Of a DNA stretch of 64,000 nt, positions 1-11,183 are shown piece after piece. The notes under the pieces were generated by a model, which was given only the letters and a program-made list of their open reading frames with translations, made no database searches and was not told the origin of the DNA. Positions within the stretch are counted from its first letter, which is position 1. Every line of letters begins with the position of its first letter. The DNA is from Panaeolus papilionaceus (taxonomy: Eukaryota; Basidiomycota; Agaricomycetes; Agaricales), in the NCBI GenBank assembly GCA_015501605.1, contig JADNRZ010000032.1, positions 248,001 to 312,000 of the forward strand, read 5' to 3'. The translations under genes were made by a program, and so were the position numbers.

Positions 1-1316
1 ACACCTACAATGAACCGGCATATTCCACTGATACCGATCTTTTGTGTTGCAGTGCAATGCAATCACTGTCTGCTTGAATTGAAGTAAGAAGGCTCGTGTC
101 TCAAGATTTCCGATGATACAACGGTGACAGGAAAAATTGTGTAGCCGGGGAAACACATGGGGCGTGTATTATCGCAATATTGAGTGGTGGGGCGCTGGCA
201 GGCGCTAAGATAAGAACCAATGAAATTTTATCTGTCAGTCCTAGGACTTGGAAATCAATGATATTTGTGTGTATATGCAAAATAGATAATGCCTGTAATA
301 CCGTACCAATCGGAGAAGTTCGACAGTCAGCAGTCAGCACCGATTTATTTTGGCCCTTGATTTAATTTTGTTCTCGATTTATGGGGATTTGTCGGGAAAA
401 TGTTTTGGTCATGTGTTCGTCGAACTACTAAATCATGATGCTACAGCAACGGCTGATGATAGCTGGAACACGTTCTTTACAGTCCTAAATATAGGATAGA
501 ACAAGTTTTGCTCTTCGTTTTTGTAACGCCTCTCTGTAAGTGTTCAGCCACATTTCCGGTATTTTTACGATGTACCGTTCCACCCACCAACGACAGCAGT
601 GTGATGCCGCCTGCTTTTCTTTATTCCATTTAAGTACAATCTAACAGGGACACCAAATGAACGTCGTGCTTATATTGATGCTTAGTTGAAGTTGTTCGAA
701 GAGCTCTGTGAAGGGTGGTTCTTCTGGACCTTGGAGAAGGATGACAAAAATGTTACATGCAGTATGAGGGGCGCTGTTGCACAAGGGCTGTTTCCCAAAT
801 AGGTTGGCTTTCTGCATGTTGATGAACCGCTCAAGGGATTCCAAACGAGTGAGGCAGAGGCTCGTGGGTGGGCTCTCTCAGATGTGTTCCGTATGCTTTC
901 CTTCAAGACTCTCTCACACTTTTTGGGCCCGGGATGATATGGATGTCTAATAGAACGCCACGTCCAATATTGGTCTAAAATTCCAGGTCGTTATCAGTAT
1001 ACTGTGTTCGAAAAAGGGTATATCCTGGATTGGAGTAAAGCTGTCAAGTTCATCATCTCGACAACTGAGAGCTCGAGGATGATCGGGTTCAAGGGCACTT
1101 TGGCGAAATTTCTTGCTCCGTCGGAGGTGGAGGGACATCACTAGTAGGAGTTGAATATAGATTCATTCAAGGAGCGACGTGTGCAGAGAAAGATTATGCG
1201 CAGACTGTGGCAATGACGTAGTTATCGTTGGGTCCCATCATTACAATTGTAATTTACATTCATCCTGATTACAGATACAGTCAGAATGTCAGTCTAGGTG
1301 CACGTGATACGACCCA
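1..1316. other. Intergenic, no gene recognised
   Basis: Only short overlapping reading frames on both strands with no recognisable domain, no plausible splice chain and no match to a family I know. I see no tRNA and no clear repeat. The stretch lies downstream of the minus-strand sesquiterpene synthase, so its right end may hold that gene's 3' UTR. Confidence 0.5.
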
Positions 1317-2608
1317 CTACGACGCCAAAGTGAGCCCAAGTTGCTTCTTCGTAATATACCCACCAAGCCTCGACCCCAGGATACCTGTCTGCATCAGCAC
1401 CGCCCTCCTTGTTTTCTGAACCGTCAACCCATTCTTCCCATAATACCGATCAGTCTCATAGCTCCATGCATCGTACCCCCGCACGCAACGTCCCATGCGG
1501 TCGATGAATACGCTGATCGCAGCATCGACTTCTGGTCCGTAGGAAGGAAGCTTCGCCCGGTCGCTCATGAATCGAGCCACTGTGCGGGTCGCATATCCTG
1601 ATAGCCAGTAGAGAGCGGCTTGGAGATCGATTTTGTGCTCGTTCATGATGGCTGTGATGACGTTGTGTCCGTCCAGACCCCTGGAGCGCTCGAGTCCATA
1701 TGAGTGTAGGTCCTGGAAAAGTACGTTAACTGGGTCCTTCTTCTCAATGAGAAGCGCTTACATTGACCATTGCAATCATGTCTGAGGCACTGTCAATCAA
1801 GGCAAGCATCGTTGGTTCCTCAAAAACGTGTGACGGGATGTTCAGTCCGAGACCAAAGAAGGAAAATGATGGTTTGGCGCCACATGTATCTCGTCGAAGG
1901 ACAAAGTAGTCGTCGACGTTCCTGATGTAGTTTCTGTCCCTCTCATCGGCTTCGACGATGACAGAGCGGGTATAGTCATCAAAGTCTTTGATGAAGTGGT
2001 CGATCCCTGGTGCGTCATGGCCGACGACAGACAACGTGCGCTCGTAAAATCTACGAGTGGTACACTGTGTTAGGAACTGGGGTGCATAATAACGCTTGGA
2101 ATGTACATACTCTTGGGTCATTTTGTTTAGAGGCTTGCATGAGTGAGGCGCATCGCTGTCAATTTCTTCTCCGCGTAGAATGTTCATGACATCTTCAGTG
2201 ATTTTACGGGCAGTTTCTTTGTCGGTGACATCCGTGTACTCGTCGTATGCGAAGTAGAAGTTCATGAGGTCACAGACAATTCGTAGGTGCTCTAAGACGC
2301 AGTCAGATATACAAACCACAGCGTGAAAGTCGAAAGTATCTCTTACCTGGTGTGTCCAGAGGTCCAACAAGAGCTCCTAATAGGTCTACGAAGACATCTG
2401 GGTCAGTAATTATTTTGATGAAGGAGCGACATAACCTACCAAATTTGCAGGACTTGAACTTTCTGAGCTGCTTGGACTCGAATAGCTCGAGGCTTTCGAT
2501 CCATTGCACGGAGGCACCTTCGACCGATGCAAGGTGGGGGTTACGGATCTTCTTCCATGGCCAGTTGACGAGGAGATCAGGAATGTAGTTCTCGGTAGAG
2601 AAGATCAT
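1317..2608 (-). CDS. Sesquiterpene synthase 1 (clade III-like)
   Basis: Class I terpene cyclase predicted to ionise farnesyl diphosphate and cyclise it to a sesquiterpene in the cytosol. Model: complement(1317..1712, 1762..2050, 2111..2291, 2347..2385, 2440..2608), 357 aa, usual for fungal STS. The metal-binding motif DEYTD is at residues 86-90 and NDLHSYGLE (NSE/DTE motif) at 226-234, created exactly across the last splice junction. WSYETDRYY near the C-terminus matches the conserved W..E..RY end. The N-terminal pattern (IPDLLVNWPW, then GALVGPL, then HLRIVCDLMN) resembles protoilludene-type clade III enzymes of Agaricomycetes; the product cannot be read from sequence. The start at 2608 is the first ATG before IPDLL and matches the start of STS2. 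The 2386-2439 intron is absent from STS2. It is an isolated gene with no P450 beside it. Confidence 0.9.
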
Positions 2609-2681
2609 GGTTGGAGTAGTATCGAGTATACCGATTTCTGGGGATCCTGAGGATGGAGAAAACCTTACCTCTTCGTCACGT

Positions 2682-2689
2682 TTAAATAG
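2682..2689 (-). promoter_or_regulatory. Putative TATA-like box of STS1
   Basis: TATTTAAA on the minus strand about 75 bp upstream of the STS1 ATG. Consensus match only. Confidence 0.35.
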
Positions 2690-3420
2690 CCAGTGTGGCA
2701 CTGCTTGGGGATATTTTTATCTGCCGTATAATTAACCGACCGTGAATTTGTGGTTGTTGGTCTTGCTGTCGGACTCACCTACGGGTCCTTCTTTGAGCAA
2801 TGAGTTGTTATCAATGTGGCATCAGACGCGACCGCAACGTCCACAGCATTGCTCGTGCAAATTTCGTCTTTCAGTCATTTCTAGTCATTCTCATTTGACG
2901 AGTATGTAATATCCAAAGGTGGAAGACTTTTAGTATCGCATTCAACCGTCATTCTCGAATAACGCACGCTTCTACAGAGGGTAATTTTCTCAATAAGGGA
3001 GAGAGACAAGGGCCATTGCGATGATCAAGGGAAGATCATGTGTCGGGAAAAGTCAGGATCCGGCGTTTCACACACAATTCCGTTTTACATCAGCTACGGA
3101 CGTCGGGACTGGCAGACAGTTGAGCCCCATAGGCTCGGATAACACACTACAGATCTGTCCCATGGGGGAACCTCTACAAGACCTCGGGTCGTCCAAAGGA
3201 CGATGTAACGTTCCAACGTTTAGTGCTACAGGACAACGCAATCACCATTCAGAACTTCGAGCCTCAACCGGGATTGGAGGTTATCCGATGACGGGAGGAT
3301 GCCACATCTGGCCACGTCTACTAATATTATCTTTGGGGAAAGACGTCGGACTTTCGCTCTATTTTAGTGTTGGATCGCTCGGTACACGGCGCTAAGCAAA
3401 GAAGCACACAGCTGCATGTG

Positions 3421-3580
3421 GGTAAAACGCCGTGCAAAGCCGGGATCTACCGTGCGTGACCGTGCATTACCGTGCAAGGTCATCATAAAACCGTGCAAAG
3501 CCGTACATAACCGCGTGTATACCGTGCAAGTACCGTGCGTGTACCGTGCGTGTGCCGTGCGTGTGCCGTGCAACGCCCCA
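3421..3580. repeat. Degenerate ~10-bp CCGTGC tandem repeat, cluster A
   Basis: About a dozen copies of CCGTGC(A/G) spaced roughly 10-15 bp, in forms such as ACCGTGCGTG, ACCGTGCAAG and GCCGTGCAAAG. The end is most regular, with several consecutive ~10-bp units. Copies differ at the variable positions, so it is an old or degenerate array rather than a fresh microsatellite. No flanking target duplication was seen. Confidence 0.8.
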
Positions 3581-4214
3581 CGCATGGCCGTTGATGTGTT
3601 CGTGGGGTTATCTGAGTGAAAAGGTGAGCAGTGGTGAAGGTGTGACTGAGGGATAAGCTGGTGAAATAGAAAGGCAAGGGGGTGACGCGCAGTACGAGTT
3701 AGTCGATATGTGAGAGATATGAGGAGATGGAAAGGACAGACCAGTGTAATGTGAGCTGGGGGCAAATACAACAGTGAATACGACGAAAATGATAAATATA
3801 TGTGCTGACGAAGGTGCGCACGGGCACCGGGCGACGACAATAGAAAGAAAATACTCGAAACTACGAAAACCAAGAACGCGCAACGCGTGAACGAAGCGCT
3901 GATGCGAATAGAAATGCATGGGAAAATATGGAAAAATCGAAAAATAGGGGGATATCGATGCAGCGCTCATCAGCATGTGTGGAATTGAAGAAGTACTCGG
4001 GAATCGGTGACTCTTTGATGAAATAAATATGATTTGATTGTCTGATATTGTCATTGGTAGGGCTGAGGATGGGGCTTACCTTCTGAAATGTGTGATTGAT
4101 GAAAGATAATTGTGATACAGGATTCGGACACTCTTCGTAGGAACAAACAGATGAAACTATCTTACCTTTCTAAGTGTATCAATCAGCCGTGTCGTACCAT
4201 GCAGCTTAGAGTGA

Positions 4215-4460
4215 GAGACGTGCCACTGCCGTGCTGAAAACACCTAAAACCGTGCAGAGACGTGAAGAGCCATGCAAGGACGTGCAAAGCCGTGTCCCTG
4301 CCATGGTCAACCGTGATGAGAAGTGTCCCTACTGTGTCCAAGATAGACAGAGACGTGGAAAGCTGTGAAAAATAGTCGCTCTAAGAGTATGCTATCTATT
4401 GATTCACTACTGTGCTACAGTGTGTGCTCAAGTGAAGAGCCGTGCAAAGCCATGAAATTC
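4215..4460. repeat. Degenerate CCGTGCAAAG repeat, cluster B
   Basis: A second, more decayed cluster of the same motif (CCGTGC, CCATGCAAGG, ACGTGCAAAG, GCCGTGCAAAG) about 630 bp after cluster A in the same orientation. It is interrupted by non-repeat sequence between about 4370 and 4430. Confidence 0.6.
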
Positions 4461-4867
4461 GCTGTGGGACACAGTAGTGAGTTCACGGCAGTGCACGGCA
4501 GCGCACAGCGACGTTTTCTAGTTGCCCGCTGCATGTCGCAGGAAGCGGAAATTAATGTTTTATATTTAACCCGGACTAGATATTCTGTTTAATTCATTGA
4601 CGTCGTTCCATACATATCGTTGCCGTAAAATCCGATATTCTGCACTTTTTCTGCTCAACAAGTCCTGAACTTCGGCGCTACCAGTATGGAGATAAATGTG
4701 AGAATGGTTCACTGATTGTGAGAGATGCCGTCAGGCACGCTTAACTGCCTTGGGTAAACAATTCCTTCACGAAGGAACTCAGGGCGTGGATAAATGTTGA
4801 GCTTGGTGCAAAACGCGAGACTCAGAAACCAGGAGGCGGGACAGAAAGCTCGATAGGGTAGTATTAC

Positions 4868-5906
4868 TTATACACATATGACATCCTTTCGACGAGCAAA
4901 CAGATGGATGTGGGCAAGTCCCGGTACGCTTTGAAGTCTCTATTAAAATCAGTCAGAAAAGTCTCGACAATGAAAATAAATCCTGACAACTCACCGGAGG
5001 ATTAACAAACCAAGCTGTCTCCCAGTTATCCTCAGGCCACCGATTCCTGACAAATTGATGAACTTCCCTGCCTGCTAGATGAAGAAATGATGCTTCTTCA
5101 AGTGAAGGTCGAGCCGTCTTACTCAGGTCGTCCTCTGTGACCCCCAATTCCGACAAGGAAGGAAGGTAAGTGGGTAGGAGACTGGGGGATGATGGTTGTG
5201 AATGATCGAGACCTGTGAATCCCCACAGGCCATCTTGATCTACTCTCGACCTGATGGAGCGATGTATCAGCGTTGGGTGAAAGACGGATACTTTGGACCA
5301 TATTAGTGTATGCTCGATCTCGGAGGGAACTATGAAGGAAAGTCAACATGTTTATACCAGTTAAGATAAAATGTGGTTGAGGCAGATACATTACCCGCAT
5401 AAGGCCATTCGGTTTTGAGGATACTGATTAGATCGGCAGGCGTCTGGTTGCAGAAGTACGGGGGCGGAAGGATAGATGAATCAGAAAAAGCGCGATCGTC
5501 GATTTTGGGTAATGGGACAACGGGGGCATCATCATGGTCACCCCAACGCAGCCGGTGGTTAGCCAAATAGTTAACTAATATATATTTGAGAGTTCATGAG
5601 TCTGTGACCTGAGGTTTACTATTTAGAAGTGTGACCTATCGATCCGTATTGTTTTGCGAGTTCCCTGTTGCATTCTTCATACCTTTTTTGAAGATCAGGG
5701 TGACGCTGAAGAAGTCCCAAGTCTCTTATAAGGTTCGAATGGCGCGATTAGCAGATCTGTACCGTGTCGAAGCATTATCGCAGGGGACATACATACCCCG
5801 AATTAATTATCATCTTTAGTTGGTTCCATGTGTACTTTGCTGGGTATAGTGTGTGTAACTCTTCTTTGGTAGGTGGATCGGTGATTGAACAGTTGTGAGA
5901 GGCCAT
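4868..5906 (-). CDS. DUF3605 family protein
   Basis: Protein of unknown function from a fungal family (DUF3605). Model: complement(4868..4939, 4995..5329, 5395..5574, 5636..5724, 5797..5906), 261 aa; all junctions keep phase. Family landmarks appear only after splicing: PPTKEELHTLYPAKYTW near the N-terminus, GDLGLLQRHPDLQKRY across intron 1, NYLANHRLRWG at the start of exon 3, WPYAVPSEIEHTLIWSK across intron 3, and FVRNRWPEDNWETAWFVNPP followed by RLQSVPGLAHIHLFAR at the end. The start is the ATG before SHNCSITDPP, as usual in the family. It diverges from the first PLC-like gene across a 484-bp shared upstream region. No catalytic function can be assigned. Confidence 0.85.
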
Positions 5907-6390
5907 GTCCCGGGATGCTGGGTCGATGTCACATTCTGCTGTCGTTGATGATCTAAGGATGAGGAGAGTCAAACGACTCCTTATCAATGGCTTCGTGTCG
6001 CACCTTTTCAGATATAGACGCGACCCTGTTGTTTGGCAACGTTTGAGCATGAAGAGCAACGATTTTCTAAATATGTCGTGTAAATCGTTGTATTCAATTG
6101 GCTTGAGTCACCATTCAATTCACGTCTCAACCGCTCTCGATACTTCCAAGTGGAACTTATAATTAACCGCAGAGCATCGGTATCAATCATGAGCGTCGTC
6201 ATCGGATTCGCCGGACCTCGTCACCATCAATCAGAATCAACGGGTGTGGTACGCGGTGGCTATGCTCCCAATAAATACCCAAGCCGTCTGCTCTCCATCA
6301 TTTCCCTCGTTGAGCTGGACTCACGTTGACGACCCACCCACCAAATTTCGTTAAAACAATCCTTTTTTCTCTGAATACGCAAGAAGCACG
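5907..6390. promoter_or_regulatory. Shared divergent upstream region (DUF3605 / PLC-A)
   Basis: 484 bp between two divergently transcribed start codons, presumably holding both promoters. The reading frames inside have no family signal. Confidence 0.45.
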
Positions 6391-7994
6391 ATGTTGACAT
6401 CGTTATCGCTGCGGCTGGCCGCATTTTCAATCTTTTCTTGGACTCTGTTCCGTGGTGTTCATGGTGCGCCGATGACTATGCAAAAACGGTGAGTTTCGTC
6501 GTTTTTTTGGGTTTAGAAAAGGGAAGAGAGGGGTGGAGTGGGCGCTGTGATGAAGTAGTCGATTTGAAGGCAGGGTTACGGAAACGGGGTGGAAAGCAGA
6601 CACAGGGGCTGGGTTGGGATAGGACGCAACAACTTGGAGCTGAATGTAGAACATTGGACGATAACTGATACTATTTTACCCCTTGTTTTGATTCTAGAGC
6701 CCAGCTCTGCAATGGTCACGCAGAACTGTGCGAGAGACCGTACGGAAATACCACATTCTTGGGCTCTCATGACTCTTTTGCTGTTAGCACCAATCCGTTT
6801 GCTTGTGAGTACATTACCCTCAGGCCAGGCATGAAGATTTGCTGTGAGCTCAACGTGGTGGTTTTATAGTGGCACGCACCCAGGAGGTGGATTTGGAGAC
6901 TCAGCTTCTCTCCGGAGTCAGGATGCTTCAGGCTCAAGGACGCATGTGAGTTCTTTGCTCGTGGAACTTTATCTGAGTGTTGAACGCAGTATATTGCGCT
7001 GCAGGAACGGAAAAGACCTACATTTCTGCCATACCTGTAAGTATCTGTTTTTTTAATATCGTGATAGGGCTACGTTGACAACCTGTATCCCGTTTCTAGC
7101 TTGCGTGCGTTCTATATTTACCACCGTTGATGTACAACACAACCTCACAGATGATTGTTTTCGCTACAGTTGCTCTTCGACGGCGGAAAAGTAGAGACGT
7201 ACCTTCACACTGTCAAAAACTTCCTTGATCGCCACCCGAATGAAGTCCTTACGCTCGTATTCGTTAATCCTGAGGAGGTGTCCGTGAAGGATGTGTGGAA
7301 ACCCATTTTTGAGAAGACAGGTGCGTCACCAGTATCTTATCCTGTGTTTCTGAACCCTTGCCTCATCTCCTCTATTTCACTTCAGGCATTGCTGATATGG
7401 CCTACGTCCCTCCCCAACCCATCATGTCCCGCAACGACTGGCCTATGCTCGGCGAAATGATCGCAACAGGGAAACGCGTTGTTATTTTCCTAGATAAAGG
7501 AGCTGAAAGCCGTACCGAACCTGAAGCCGATTTTATCCTGCCTCAATTTGAGATGGTCAGCCCTTGCCCGCCATCTTCACGATTTTAGTTTGAATTTACT
7601 TTTTTTTTAGATGTGGGAAGACGTCTATGACCCAACAGACTCTGATTTCCCGTGTCAAGTTGATCGCACAGCTGGCCCACTCGCAGCCAGCCAGCAACTC
7701 AATTTGATGAACCATAACCTCAACATGGACATTTTCGTTGGGAAGATCCTGGTTCCGGATAGGATCAACAGCCCCAGAACGAACAGCATCAACTCGTGCG
7801 TATCATTTCTCTCTCTTTATGTTTTTTTTACGAGTGGTGTATTAACGGTTATCCTGGATATTAGAATCCTGCTCCACGCCGACCACTGCGCCCCTCTTGC
7901 TCAGAACAACCGTCCTAACTTTGTCATGCTTGACTTCGTTGACGTGGGTCAGGCGATGGATGCGGTGGATAGGCTCAATGGGTTCCATTTCTAA
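6391..7994 (+). CDS. PI-PLC X-domain-like secreted phosphodiesterase A
   Basis: Predicted extracellular PLC-like phosphodiesterase of the TIM-barrel PI-PLC X superfamily. Model: join(6391..6488, 6698..6804, 6870..6945, 7005..7036, 7100..7104, 7170..7320, 7386..7555, 7611..7795, 7865..7994), 317 aa. Residues ~1-26 form a signal peptide, followed by dibasic KR. ATIC/AQLCNGHAELC precedes the catalytic-type motif GSHDSF (His57); EVDLETQLLSGVRMLQAQ follows; LHFCHTSC carries the second conserved His (103); LFDGG, TLVFVNPE and DSDFPC complete the family pattern. Exon 5 is only 5 nt and supplies the SC pair; the same microexon is seen in both neighbours. Two paralogues lie within 6 kb. The substrate (phosphoinositide or glycosyl-PI) is unknown. 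Confidence 0.85.
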
Positions 7995-8395
7995 ATATTG
8001 TAATGCTTCCAGCCTTGCCTCTCCAGCAGCGATATTCTCCGTCCACAGTCTCTACATTACGCCCTCTTGCGCTATTCACATTACTTACATAGAATTATGG
8101 TCGGGTGCCCCTCTTTCGCTGGTCGAAGAGGAGGAAAATAAAATTACACTCCTTTTCTTTTTGAAATCGCGTCCTTTGTCGTGCCTCTGTTCCCTTCGTC
8201 GTGACATTCTCAACTTCATGGATTCGTCAAGCAAGTACAACGTTTTGTCGTTGTTATCATGAAGAAATCGTCATTAATGTCATCAAAGTCGTGAGTCGTG
8301 TACAAATTAGTAGGTTAGTGGTATCAGTACATAAATATGGGCTCATGCTATAGACACCTCAGCCATTCCACCTAGATATACATATGTGTCTCCCG
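7995..8395. other. Convergent intergenic gap PLC-A / PLC-B
   Basis: About 400 bp between two convergent stop codons, AT-rich in the second half; expected to hold both 3' UTRs. No other feature seen. Confidence 0.5.
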
Positions 8396-10333
8396 TTATA
8401 CAGAGAAGATGACACCAAGAACGCAGGTTACGATAGTGACGGCGATCTTGGTGTTGTGTTCCACTGATACTGAGGGTAGAGCTCCTGATGGTTTTGGGAT
8501 TGATGAGTTTAACGGTGGCCGGCTTCTATAACATGAATTAGGACGGTATGAACATCGTTAGGACGTTTAATTGAGAGAAATGGAACCAAAATTGTGAATG
8601 TATGTCAATTAAGGGGTAAAACGGATTATAAACAAGTCAAAGAATCAAATGGATGGATTAAATGTCATTATTGACATTTAAACGATGATAATGGCAAGGG
8701 TATTCGACTAAGCAATGGAATTGAACAAAAGATATGCGTTGAAGGGGTCGGGGGTGTATCACTAGAAACGAGCAGAGGTATAAATAAAAATAAGAAAATA
8801 TTAAATAAAGTCGTATGCGGGTATGCGAAAAGAAAGTAGTATAAGAGGTGAATGGGGACCAAAGGAAACCGCAGGTGCGAGTTCAAATGAAAGGAATAAA
8901 TACAGAAAAGACAACTCACGGTACGCCATTCAACATATCCGCAACTCTGAACCCATCGCCAATGTGTACCCAATCCATAAGGATGAACTGAGGATTCCGG
9001 CTTGCGCCAAGTGGGGCGCAGTTTTGGATATGGGATAAGATTCTGGATGAGAACAATCCGACGTGAGATGCTTGAGAGAACATAAGAGTCAGGAAATGTA
9101 ACTCACGACGCCATCCCATTGGTTATTTGCGCGTTCATACGATCTGGAATGATAACGTCGCCGCCACTGGGTAGGATGTTGATGTTAAGTGAGTGGTTGA
9201 TCATGTAGGTATGATCTTCGACGGAAAGTGGGCCGTGAATTCTGTCAACGCGACAAGGGAATGTGGGGTCTGTTACACTGAAGGGCGTTTCCCAGATCTA
9301 CGCCAGGTAAGTCCAAAGAATTCGTGAGTAAAGTGTGATACAGGAATGGTTGGACATACCATCTGAAATTCAGGGAGGATATAGGGAATAATGGCCGTAT
9401 CGGCACCAGCATCCATGAATACAACTACACGTTTCCCGCTGTCGATGAGTGAGCCTAGGGTGGGCCAGTCAGATTGTTTGACTGGAGGAGCGGGTGGTAC
9501 ATATGCGATAGAAGATATTCCTAAAATTAACGCATTCCAAAGTGGACAATTGGATGACCTATATCGACTGTGCAGTAAGAATCACTTACCTGAGTCATCG
9601 AAAGCAGGCCTCCAAAAGTCTTGTAAGGACACATTCTCTGGGTTGGTGAAAATGAAAGTGATAACTTCGTTGGGATTGGCGTCAAGCCACGTCTTCACTG
9701 TCCTCAGATAGCTTGTAACATTCCCACCATCGAAGATAAACTGTCAAACCAGGTTCAGGAATATGGCAATATGCGAATATAGACAGGAATGGACATACAC
9801 AACCTAGACTTATGGATGGTCCCCCTTACACATTCATAAGACAGAGATTAACGTACTAGTGTGACAAAAGTGTAGCTGGCCTGTCTGGGGATTACTGTTT
9901 TACAACGGTTTGCTTAGAATTAGAACGAGAAATGCAGATGTGAACGCCTCGTACATGTGAGATTGAGCCTGTAATAGCCTCACGCCAAGGTTAAGCTGAG
10001 TCGGGATATCGACTTCTTGATCACGCCCCACTGTATTAATCGTGTGTTAAATGGGGTGCTCGGAGTAAAATTAGAGTAAAAGGAATGATAACAAACGTGC
10101 GAGTGGATCAACGCTATACGCGAAGGAATCGTGTGCCCCGATGTAGGTGATATTTGAAAATCGCCGTCCACATAGTTCTGCGTGGCCATTGCATATGGTC
10201 GCGCTGCGCATCTAATCAGAACAGGACATGCAAATGAGGTTGAATGATCGTACCGTTTCGTGAAAGGAATAGTCCAGCCAGAAACCCACTGAATGAGGAG
10301 AACGAGAACCAGCGTCTCAAACAGGAGTTTCAT
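8396..10333 (-). CDS. PI-PLC X-domain-like phosphodiesterase B, probable GPI-anchored form
   Basis: Second PLC-like paralogue, minus strand. Model: complement(8396..8525, 8920..9042, 9107..9297, 9360..9520, 9590..9740, 9799..9803, 9857..9894, 9955..10030, 10097..10203, 10254..10333), 353 aa. A signal peptide (MKLLFETLVLVLL...) ends near KR; IGAHDSFAY holds His51, LHFCHTSC holds His99; then FDGG and TDPTFPC. Exon sizes 107, 76, 5 and 151 match paralogue A. The last exon is unique: after a 394-nt intron it adds a Ser/Pro-rich stretch with LNSSIPKPSG and ends in a hydrophobic IAVTIVTCVLGVIFSV, which looks like a GPI-attachment signal. The GTGAGT donor of that intron overlaps an in-frame TGA, so without splicing the protein stops right after GVP as a soluble form. 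The last exon is inference from phase and hydrophobicity. Confidence 0.8.
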
Positions 10334-11183
10334 ATGCCTAAGGGGAAAGGAGAACAAGGTAAAGGAGGGTGGCTCGCACAGAGGCGGCGAGGGAGTTGGT
10401 GGTCAGACGTGAAACCTTGACGTCCTGAAACCAGTTATGATAATCGTCGGTCATGTCAGCCCACGGTCCGAGTTAGCCCAGAGCAGCCTTCAAGTCTGTT
10501 CATGGCCGCCAAGTTCCAAGTCCGTGAATAATTTCGTGATTTCCAGCACAGGCATATGAATACAATTCACAAGTGATGATGGAGGCAAAGCTCAAGGTCT
10601 GAAGAGCACGAAATGGGAACCTCGGATCTTTTGAAAGCAGGTCATTTGATCAGAATTGAATACTTTAGGCAGGAGCTAGACAGGATCCATTGAAGCCCAT
10701 ATTGTTCATACTTCGTGACTGGATGTGTTTGGAGCAATCCTGATGGCTTGAATTATGTCGAGCGCCAAGAATAGCCTTCACGACCATGATGTTGGCAGCA
10801 GAGAAGCAGGAAGCGTCAGAATCATGTTGGTAACTCCCATTTTAGGACGCTTCAGCAGGATTTGTTTGTTCACAAGGGTGATGGCAAAGTGAATGCCGGA
10901 ATCGGTTTGCTCGGCGTTGTTCTTTTCCTGGAATTTTACTTCCTCTTCGACGAGGACGCGCAAAGCAGCATGCGCTGTGGCTTCTCGATTCGTCATGCGA
11001 CACGAGTATTAAACATTCGAGCAAGCGAGCATCTTGGATATCATGAGTCCAAGTATTCCTTGATTTAAAGGCGTCGATGAGTCCGCGTCCGGGTTGCCTG
11101 CTTCCCCGTCAAGGCTTGTGCTCGTGTTTTTTCCCGCTTCCTAGGCAAATTCTGTGCCCAAAAATCTTGGATATAAATCCACC
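10334..11183. promoter_or_regulatory. Shared divergent upstream region (PLC-B / PLC-C)
   Basis: 850 bp between divergent start codons. Reading frames of 60-70 codons here show no family signal. Presumably contains two promoters. Confidence 0.45.

Larger units (their letters stand above)
2690..4867. other. Intergenic with degenerate repeats, no gene
   Basis: No convincing gene. The reading frames here are short and compositionally odd; those over 3.4-3.6 kb are products of the CCGTGC repeat (listed separately). 3600-4050 is rich in A and G on the plus strand without domain signal. Confidence 0.5.

Noticed and set aside
3364..3873. 169-codon minus-strand frame over the CCGTGC repeat
   Set aside because: Its middle (repeated ARYTHGT-type peptides) is a translation of the tandem repeat and the rest is low complexity; no splice or family support.
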